The notes under the pieces were generated by a model. It was not told the origin of the DNA, ran no database searches, and saw only the letters and a list, made by a program, of their open reading frames with translations. Below are positions 11,652 to 16,806 of a stretch of DNA of 16,806 bases, in pieces. Each line of letters starts with the position of its first letter. The stretch's first letter is position 1. The position numbers and the translations under genes were made by a program. Location of the stretch: contig JBMNQS010000051.1 in the NCBI GenBank assembly GCA_050944255.1, positions 1-16,806 of the forward strand, read 5' to 3'. This stretch comes from JBMNQS01 sp050944255. Lineage in GTDB: Bacteria; Bacillota; Clostridia; Christensenellales; Maliibacteriaceae.

Positions 11652-13907
11652 ATGGACAGAGACAACACAAACGGCAATGGTCATGGCATCGATCAGGTGA
11701 AGTCGCAGCAAGTGGACAAATCGCCGGACCAAGAGCGTGCGGCGCGTGGCGAAGGACGTACAGCAGAGGAAGTCTCCCGGCAGAATTTCGTGCTGGTAGA
11801 CGCCTCCGAAACCGGTGGTGACGAAGGGGAGCCTTCGTATGGTGAGCCCGCGCCGTCCAAACCTTTCGAAGCGAAGGGCTCCAAGGACGAGGATGCGGTG
11901 GGGGAGCCTGAAACTGCGGAGGCTGCAGAGGTTAAGCCGGCCGTCAAGGACGAGGCGGACGCCGAGTTTGACGGGGCGTTTTTCCATAGCGGATCCGGCG
12001 AGTTTTTGGACGACAAGATCCGTTCCGGCCAGTTGGAGCAGGACGATACCTCCGCGGACGTACAGGACGAATCCGAGCCTGAGAGCTATGATGAACCCGA
12101 GGTTTATGATGAGCCCAAGGTTTACGGCGAGCCCGAGCCGCAGGAGGAGTTCCCATTTCAGGCCTATGAGCCCGTGCTGGAGGAAAGCGAGGCATCGGAG
12201 GATATTTTCGTTTCTCTCGAGCCGGAGCAGGCCGAGGCGGCATCGGATGAGCGGTTCGAAGCGCCGCTGGATGAGGAAACTCCGGAGGATGAGCCGGAAG
12301 TATCGGGCTGGACCGCGCCCGCCAAGGAAGTACCGCTGGAGGAGGAAATCCGGCCGGCAGCTCCCAGAAAGGCGCCCCGCAAAAGCGTGCGCGCGCAAAG
12401 CGGCAAAAAATCGCGCAAGGGATTGTGGATCACGCTGACGATCCTGATTCTTCTGGCTTTGGCAGCGGCCGCCTATTTTGGCGTCAACTTTTATCTGGAG
12501 TATAAGGCGCGCATCGCCGCGGAAGACGCGTTGCTGGCGCAAATCGAATTCTTTGACGGCAGTAAGGTGGACGGTATCGATCTGTCGGGCAAGACAATTG
12601 AAGAGGCCAAGCGCCTGGTGGAGGGCCAGTGGTCCAGAAAGCTGGACGGCAGCATCACGCTGACCGCCGGTGAGAATGAATACGAGCTTGTATGGAATAA
12701 GCTGCACATAAAGAACAATGCCGACGAGGTACTGCAGAGCGTTTATGCCATCGGGCGCACCGGCGAGCGCAAGGAGAAGCTGGCCGCCGTTGAAAATCTG
12801 GCGCTGGAGCGGCCGGATCATGAAACGTCGCTGAGCTACAATGATGAGGTGCTGGCTTCCCTGGTGGAAGAAATTGCCGAGGCGCTCTATCAAGAGGCCC
12901 AGGAACCCTACGCCGAGATGGATGAAACCGCGCCGCTTGATGCCATGTTCACCTACGTGGAGGGCAAGAACGGCTATGAGTTGGATCAGCAGGCGCTGAT
13001 TGAGCGCCTGAAGGAGCGGATCGAGCAGAAGGACTTTGAAAGCGACCTGGCCGATCTGCCCGTCACGGTGGTGGAGACCGAGTATACCGTCGAGGACGTG
13101 AAGCATAACACGCAGTTGATCAGTTCCGCTTACACCACATACGCGCATAATCCCAACCGTAACCACAACATCATGCTCTCCACCAAGAGCATCAACGGCA
13201 CGGTATTGGCGCCGGGTGAGGAGTTTTCCTTCAACGGCACCACAGGCAATACCACCAACGGCAGCCTGGGCTATAAGGTGGCCGGCGTGATTGAAAACGG
13301 CGTGGCCTCCACCGCGTACGGCGGCGGCATCTGCCAGACATCCACCACGCTGTACAACGCGGTGTTCCGCGCCGGCCTTGAAATCACCAACCGCAGGAAC
13401 CATTCCATCCCGTCGGCGTATTGCCCCATCGGCCATGACGCCACGGTCAGTTATGGCAGCGTCGACTTTAAGTTCCGCAACAATACGGACCACAACATCT
13501 ACATCCGCGGCGTCACCACGGCCGACCGCGTGACCTTCTACGTTTACGGGCGTCCGCTGCCCGACGGCCAGACCATCACCATGGAATCGGTGATAACCGG
13601 CAGCTTTGGCCCGCCGGCGCCCAAAGTGACGGTGGACCCGAATATGGAGCCCGGCAAGCAGGAGACGAAGGTAACGGCCCTCACCGGCCAACATGTGGAT
13701 GTCTACAAGGTCGTCAAAGACAAGGACGGCAAAGTGATCAGCCGTACGCTGGATCACAAGGACACCTACCCGGCCCGCCAGGCGCAGATCGTCAAGGGCC
13801 CGGATAAGCCCGCGGAGACGCCCGCCCCGTCGCCCTCGCCGAAGCCGTCCCCATCCCCATCGCCCGACCCGTCTCCGCCGCCGGCTGATGAGGACGGCGA
13901 CGAATAA
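11652..13907 (+). CDS. VanW/YoaR-family membrane protein with long acidic cytoplasmic head
   Basis: The 751-aa protein is a likely envelope protein; VanW-domain proteins are common in Gram-positives and their function is unproven despite the vancomycin name. Residues 1-~245 are acidic and low complexity, with tandem YDEPEVYDEPKVYGEPEP-like units (~143-160). A basic patch (RKAPRKSVRAQSGKKSRK) and one membrane helix (258-280) follow. Outside the membrane lie a YoaR-type peptidoglycan-binding-like region (~295-485, DGIDLSGKTIEEAKRLVEG) and the VanW domain (~495-635). VanW motifs include LAPGEEFSFNGTTG, YGGGICQTSTTLYNA and RRNHSIPSAYCPIGHDATV. A Ser/Pro tail (~722-745, PSPSPKPSPSPSP) could span the wall. 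The ATG is 8 nt after AGAGG. It is a single-gene unit between two terminators. Confidence 0.93.
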   Translation: MDRDNTNGNGHGIDQVKSQQVDKSPDQERAARGEGRTAEEVSRQNFVLVDASETGGDEGEPSYGEPAPSKPFEAKGSKDEDAVGEPETAEAAEVKPAVKDEADAEFDGAFFHSGSGEFLDDKIRSGQLEQDDTSADVQDESEPESYDEPEVYDEPKVYGEPEPQEEFPFQAYEPVLEESEASEDIFVSLEPEQAEAASDERFEAPLDEETPEDEPEVSGWTAPAKEVPLEEEIRPAAPRKAPRKSVRAQSGKKSRKGLWITLTILILLALAAAAYFGVNFYLEYKARIAAEDALLAQIEFFDGSKVDGIDLSGKTIEEAKRLVEGQWSRKLDGSITLTAGENEYELVWNKLHIKNNADEVLQSVYAIGRTGERKEKLAAVENLALERPDHETSLSYNDEVLASLVEEIAEALYQEAQEPYAEMDETAPLDAMFTYVEGKNGYELDQQALIERLKERIEQKDFESDLADLPVTVVETEYTVEDVKHNTQLISSAYTTYAHNPNRNHNIMLSTKSINGTVLAPGEEFSFNGTTGNTTNGSLGYKVAGVIENGVASTAYGGGICQTSTTLYNAVFRAGLEITNRRNHSIPSAYCPIGHDATVSYGSVDFKFRNNTDHNIYIRGVTTADRVTFYVYGRPLPDGQTITMESVITGSFGPPAPKVTVDPNMEPGKQETKVTALTGQHVDVYKVVKDKDGKVISRTLDHKDTYPARQAQIVKGPDKPAETPAPSPSPKPSPSPSPDPSPPPADEDGDE

Positions 13908-13926
13908 AGCCGGATTTTTGCAGCTA

Positions 13927-13954
13927 AAAAGCTCCCGCTTCTGCGGGAGCTTTT
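13927..13954. terminator. Bidirectional terminator after the VanW-protein gene
   Basis: AAAAGCTCCCGC (13927-13938) and GCGGGAGCTTTT (13943-13954) form a perfect 12-bp stem around TTCT. It ends the VanW-protein gene and also the minus-strand gene that stops at 13974. Confidence 0.92.
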
Positions 13955-13973
13955 GATTGTTTAAGGAACTTTC

Positions 13974-14165
13974 TTAAAAGAAAGACCGGATAAAGAGCAG
14001 CGCGCCTACCACGATCAGAGGAATCCCGATGAAGGCGGCCACGATGGTGGCGCAAAGCACGATGCCCACGAAAATCAGCACTAACCCGAGCACGATAGAG
14101 ATGAAGCGTCCCAGAAGTCCGACCAGAGCGCCAAGCACCTTGAACGGCCAAGTTAAAATACCCAT
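13974..14165 (-). CDS. Small hydrophobic membrane protein
   Basis: The 63-aa product is almost wholly hydrophobic, with two membrane helices (about residues 3-18 and 20-60, the second long enough to be a hairpin) and a C-terminal RSFF. I do not recognise a family. It has its own promoter-like sequence, an AAAGGA 11 nt before the ATG and a shared terminator, which support a real gene. Function cannot be said. Confidence 0.65.
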   Translation of the reverse strand: MGILTWPFKVLGALVGLLGRFISIVLGLVLIFVGIVLCATIVAAFIGIPLIVVGALLFIRSFF

Positions 14166-14207
14166 AAAAACGCCCGTCCTTTCCCGGCAGATTGATGTAC
14201 TGCTATT

Positions 14208-14236
14208 ATTCTATCGGAAAGCCCCGGCTTTTGCAA
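14208..14236 (-). promoter_or_regulatory. Promoter of the small membrane protein gene
   Basis: On the minus strand TTGCAA (14236..14231) and TAGAAT (14213..14208) are exactly 17 nt apart, with start near 14201 and a leader of about 35 nt. Confidence 0.55.
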
Positions 14237-14257
14237 CCTGCGTAAGGCGTGATGGAA

Positions 14258-14345
14258 GTGCCGGGAGGGGATGCCTCCGGCGGCTTAAGGGCCTTCTTTG
14301 GAAAAGAAGGCCCTTAAGAAACCCAAGAAACTTTAATGCGCTTCG
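14258..14345. repeat. Intergenic inverted-repeat element
   Basis: A perfect 16-bp inverted repeat (14284-14299 with 14303-14318, 3-nt loop) is preceded by a second, imperfect GC stem (GCCGGGAGG...CCTCCGGC, ~14260-14282) and followed by AAACCCAAGAAACTTT. There is no T-run, so it is not a standard terminator for either strand, although it lies just after the acyl-CoA synthetase stop and could protect or end that mRNA. GATGCCTCCGGCGGC next to a strong hairpin and AAACCC looks like dispersed intergenic repeats I recall from G+C-rich gut clostridia. Confidence 0.55.
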
Positions 14346-14385
14346 CGGCAAGGCAAAAGGCGTAAGCAGAATAAAGTGCCGCGGC

Positions 14386-16050
14386 TTACCGCTCCTGATC
14401 CCTGGTGCGGATCTGCTTGCGCAGTATCTTGCCGCTGATGGTCTTGGGCAGCTCCGCCACAAATTCGATGATCCGCGGGTACTTGTAGGGCGCGGTAGTG
14501 TGCTTGACGTGTTCCTGCAGCTCTATGACCAATTCATCGCAGCCGCTATAGCCCTTTGTCAGTACCACCGTGGCCTTGACGACTTGTCCGCGCACCGGAT
14601 GAGGCACTCCCGTAACGGCGCATTCCAATACCGCCGGATGCTCGATGAGCACGCTTTCCACCTCGAAGGGACCGATGCGGTAACCGGAGGATTTGATCAC
14701 GTCGTCGGCTCTTCCGATGAACCACCAGTAGCCGTCCTCGTCGCGCCAGGCCTTATCTCCGGTGAAGTAGTAGCCGTCGTGCCATACTTCGGCGGTCAGT
14801 TCGGGGTTTTTGTAGTAGCCGTCGAAAATGCCGGGCATGGGACCCTGGTCCACGCGGATGGCGATCTGTCCCTCCTCGCCGACGCCTACGGGCCTCAAGT
14901 CGTCGCCCAGAAGTTCCATCGCATAGAGGGGATTGGGCTTGCCCATGGAGCCGGGCCGGCACGAAAGCCACTTGAACGTGCCGATCAAAATGGCCGTTTC
15001 CGACTGGCCGAAGCCGTCCCGTATCTCGATGCCGGTGGCGTTTTTGAATTGATTGAACACCTCTGGATTCAGCGGCTCGCCCGCCACGGCGCCGTAGCGC
15101 AGGCTGGACAGATCGTACCGGCTCAAATCCTCGTTGATTAAGAAGCGGTAGATGGTGGGCGGCGCGCAGAAGGTGGTCAGCTTATAGCGGGAGCAGACTT
15201 TCAGGATGTCCGCCGGGACAAAGTTATCGTAGTCGTAGACAAACACGGCGCTCCCGCAGAGCCACTGCCCGTATATCTTGCCCCAGGAGGTCTTGGCCCA
15301 GCCGGTGTCGGCGATGGTCAGGTGCAGGCCGTCATCCACCACCTGCTGCCAGTATTTGGCCGTGACGATATGGCCCAGCGGGTAGGTGAAGTCATGCAGC
15401 GCCATTTTGGGGTTTCCCGTTGTGCCGCTGGTGAAGTAGACCAGCATGGGGTCTTCGTTTTTAGGCAGATCGTCTCCGGTGGGTTTTTGCCAGTCTTCGG
15501 AGGCTTCGTCCCAAAGTTTATCATAACTTAGCCAGCCGCTTTTCTCTTCGCCCAGTTTGGCGCACAGCTCGAGTGACGGGCAGTCGGGACGGGCGGTCTC
15601 CACCGCCGAGAGTACCGGCGCCTCGTCCACGCACAGGACCATCTTGACGTCGGCGGCGTTACAGCGGTAAATAATATCCTTTTCGGTCAGAAGGTGGGTG
15701 GCCGGGATCATCAGTGCGCCGATCTTGCACAGCGCCACGGCGCAGATCCAGTACTCGTAGCGGCGCTTGAGCATCAGCATCACGGCGTTGCCCTTTTTGA
15801 TGCCGAGCTGAGAAAAGACGCCTGCCGCCTTGTCCGAATAGGTTTTCAGCTGGCCGAAGGTGATGATGCGCTCGGCGCCCTTTTCATTGCACCATACCAC
15901 GGCGCGCTTCTCCGGCTGCAGGCGGGCGTACTCGTCCACCACGTCGTAGGCGAAATTGAAGTTTTCGGGTACGTTCAGGGTATAGTTGTTCAGAAAGTCC
16001 TCATAGGAATCAAATTCGGTTCTGGGTAGATAACGCTGGCTTAACTGCAC
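14386..16050 (-). CDS. AMP-forming acyl-CoA synthetase (medium-chain/acetyl-CoA synthetase-like)
   Basis: The enzyme would activate a carboxylic acid with ATP to an acyl-AMP and then to the CoA thioester. The 554-aa ANL-superfamily protein has all core motifs: P-loop YFTSGTTGNPK (205-215), GFGQSET (346-352), YFTGD (428-432), hinge GRADDVIKSSGYR (446-458) and PKTISGKILRK with catalytic Lys541. It lacks a signal peptide. It resembles the 550-aa ACSM-like enzymes more than the ~650-aa acetyl-CoA synthetases; substrate is unknown, plausibly a short, medium-chain or aromatic acid. The GTG start at 16050 is 8 nt after AAAGGAG. It lies 24 nt behind the XRE-cupin gene, which probably controls it. Confidence 0.92.
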   Translation of the reverse strand: MQLSQRYLPRTEFDSYEDFLNNYTLNVPENFNFAYDVVDEYARLQPEKRAVVWCNEKGAERIITFGQLKTYSDKAAGVFSQLGIKKGNAVMLMLKRRYEYWICAVALCKIGALMIPATHLLTEKDIIYRCNAADVKMVLCVDEAPVLSAVETARPDCPSLELCAKLGEEKSGWLSYDKLWDEASEDWQKPTGDDLPKNEDPMLVYFTSGTTGNPKMALHDFTYPLGHIVTAKYWQQVVDDGLHLTIADTGWAKTSWGKIYGQWLCGSAVFVYDYDNFVPADILKVCSRYKLTTFCAPPTIYRFLINEDLSRYDLSSLRYGAVAGEPLNPEVFNQFKNATGIEIRDGFGQSETAILIGTFKWLSCRPGSMGKPNPLYAMELLGDDLRPVGVGEEGQIAIRVDQGPMPGIFDGYYKNPELTAEVWHDGYYFTGDKAWRDEDGYWWFIGRADDVIKSSGYRIGPFEVESVLIEHPAVLECAVTGVPHPVRGQVVKATVVLTKGYSGCDELVIELQEHVKHTTAPYKYPRIIEFVAELPKTISGKILRKQIRTRDQER

Positions 16051-16074
16051 GAGAAAAACTCCTTTTTCTATTTC

Positions 16075-16632
16075 TTATTCGGTTATAAAACAGAGGAATT
16101 TGCCCGGCTTGCCATCCAACGCCTGCATGATGTGGGGATAGGAGGAGTCAAAGTAGATGGAGTCGCCCGGATGCATGATGAATTCCTTGTTGTGGATGGA
16201 AAACTTCATCCGGCCCTCCAGCACGTAGTTGAACTCCTGTCCCTTGTGACGGTTGAAGTGAACGGGTACCTCGGGAGGAAAGTAGGGCACTATGACGATC
16301 ATAGGCTCGGCCTTTTTATGTAAGAAGTTATCGGCAAGGCTCAGGTGCGTGTACGCTTCGGCGCGTGCCACCGCTTTGCCCTCGCCGCTTCGCACGAGGC
16401 AGTAAATCGAAAGTTTCGGTTCTTCTCCCGTCACCAGCGTGGATAGCTCGACGTTCAATTTGTTTGCGACGGCATACAGCACGCTGACCGGAATGTCGGC
16501 GGTACCTGCCTCGTACTGCCGCAACTCTTGAGGCGTAACGCCTATCTCCCCGGCCAGCGCTTCAACCGAATACCCCGATATCTCGCGCAGATCCTGCATC
16601 CGCATAGCAATTTGCTGCAATTGTTCGGACAT
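16075..16632 (-). CDS. XRE-family regulator with C-terminal cupin domain
   Basis: The 185-aa protein has an N-terminal Cro/CI-type helix-turn-helix (residues ~10-62, with YSVEALAGEIGVTPQELRQYEAG) and a C-terminal cupin (~110-183). Cupin motif 1 reads HFNRHKGQEFNYVLEG, where Arg replaces the first His of the usual HxH pair. Motif 2, GDSIYFDSSYPH, keeps its His. Such fusions sense a small ligand, or bind a metal, through the cupin. Start ATG follows AAAGGAG by 9 nt. The gene heads a two-gene operon with the acyl-CoA synthetase, so the inducer may be the acid or its CoA ester; this is inference. Confidence 0.92.
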   Translation of the reverse strand: MSEQLQQIAMRMQDLREISGYSVEALAGEIGVTPQELRQYEAGTADIPVSVLYAVANKLNVELSTLVTGEEPKLSIYCLVRSGEGKAVARAEAYTHLSLADNFLHKKAEPMIVIVPYFPPEVPVHFNRHKGQEFNYVLEGRMKFSIHNKEFIMHPGDSIYFDSSYPHIMQALDGKPGKFLCFITE

Positions 16633-16665
16633 GTCTGGGATCTCCTTTCCTCGGTCATTGAATCC

Positions 16666-16690
16666 TGTTTTTTACTGCAGGCAAAAAACA
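16666..16690. promoter_or_regulatory. Candidate operator dyad for the XRE-cupin regulator
   Basis: TGTTTTTT (16666-16673) and AAAAAACA (16683-16690) are perfect 8-bp inverted arms around a 9-nt centre containing CTGCAG. The 25-bp dyad begins about 3 bp after the predicted transcription start of the operon, a typical place for an autorepressor. Confidence 0.5.
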
Positions 16691-16699
16691 ATTATGACC

Positions 16700-16728
16700 A
16701 GTATAGTCAATCCGTGCCCGGCCCGCAA
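16700..16728 (-). promoter_or_regulatory. Promoter of the XRE-cupin/acyl-CoA synthetase operon
   Basis: On the minus strand TTGCGG (16728..16723) and TATACT (16705..16700) are exactly 17 nt apart. Start would be near 16693, giving a 60-nt leader. Confidence 0.5.
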
Positions 16729-16756
16729 GTTTTTTTAGAATTATTTGGCTGTTCGC

Positions 16757-16784
16757 TTTTCAAACCGCGGATTTGTGCTATAAT
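16757..16784 (+). promoter_or_regulatory. Plus-strand promoter leading out of the window
   Basis: TTTTCA (16757-16762), a 16-nt spacer and TATAAT (16779-16784) preceded by TGC form an extended -10 promoter. The gene it serves begins after the right edge, divergent from the XRE-cupin operon. Confidence 0.55.
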
Positions 16785-16806
16785 TTGTAGGGAAACAAAT
16801 GTGCCC

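Noticed and set aside
11574..13757. 727-codon open frame on the minus strand
   Set aside because: It is antisense to the VanW-protein gene, whose domains are clear; its translation shows no domain pattern and its length reflects GC-rich codon use.
11652..13907. Vancomycin-resistance function from the VanW domain
   Set aside because: VanW-domain proteins are common outside resistance clusters and no vanHAX-type genes are present.
14029..15141. 370-codon plus-strand frame
   Set aside because: It crosses the small membrane gene's leader, the inverted repeat and the acyl-CoA synthetase in antisense, with no ribosome-binding site or recognisable motif.

Overview
The window looks like chromosome from an endospore-forming, fairly G+C-rich member of the Clostridia (Firmicutes). 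Four things point there: a dnaX-ybaB-recR-bofA order like that of Bacillus/Clostridium; a BofA homologue, a sporulation regulator; a Rex repressor of the clostridial sequence type beside a YdiF-like ABC-F ATPase; and a VanW/YoaR envelope protein. Strong AGGAGG ribosome-binding sites and many GTG/TTG starts also fit. I see no rRNA, tRNA, insertion sequence, prophage or CRISPR array. This is mostly core genome with a few unusual small genes and intergenic structures.

Layout, left to right. (1) The 5' three quarters of murG runs off the left edge on the minus strand, divergent from dnaX. (2) dnaX, ybaB, recR and bofA form a plus-strand replication/repair block. It has an extended -10 promoter before dnaX, a likely internal promoter across the dnaX stop codon, and a strong terminator after bofA. 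(3) Two overlapping family-4-like uracil-DNA glycosylase genes follow; the first keeps the four Fe-S cysteines and the second has lost them. (4) A small minus-strand gene encodes a membrane-anchored protein whose C-terminal part resembles an excisionase/MerR-type fold. It is followed by a 331-base region with two hairpins that share a direct repeat. (5) Next come a PG-binding/LysM/M14 peptidase and a DUF378 membrane protein. (6) A minus-strand operon holds an ABC-F ATPase, a YkgJ-type cysteine-cluster protein and a 94-residue conserved-looking protein. (7) rex is divergent from that operon. (8) A VanW/YoaR protein has a long acidic cytoplasmic head. (9) A minus-strand 63-residue membrane protein is followed by an intergenic inverted-repeat element. 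(10) A minus-strand operon of an XRE-cupin regulator and an acyl-CoA synthetase is preceded by a dyad that looks like an autoregulatory operator. A plus-strand promoter at the right edge fires out of the window.

Functional themes are DNA replication and repair (dnaX, ybaB, recR, two UDGs), envelope and spore peptidoglycan (murG, M14 peptidase, VanW protein, BofA), translation factor ABC-F and redox control (rex), and carboxylate activation under a dedicated regulator. The least explained items are the membrane-anchored excisionase-like protein, the twin-hairpin region beside it, the Cys-less UDG paralogue and the dyad at the XRE-cupin promoter. I do not see a clear multi-gene novel defence or biosynthetic system. 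All calls come from reading the sequence and translations; no search was run.
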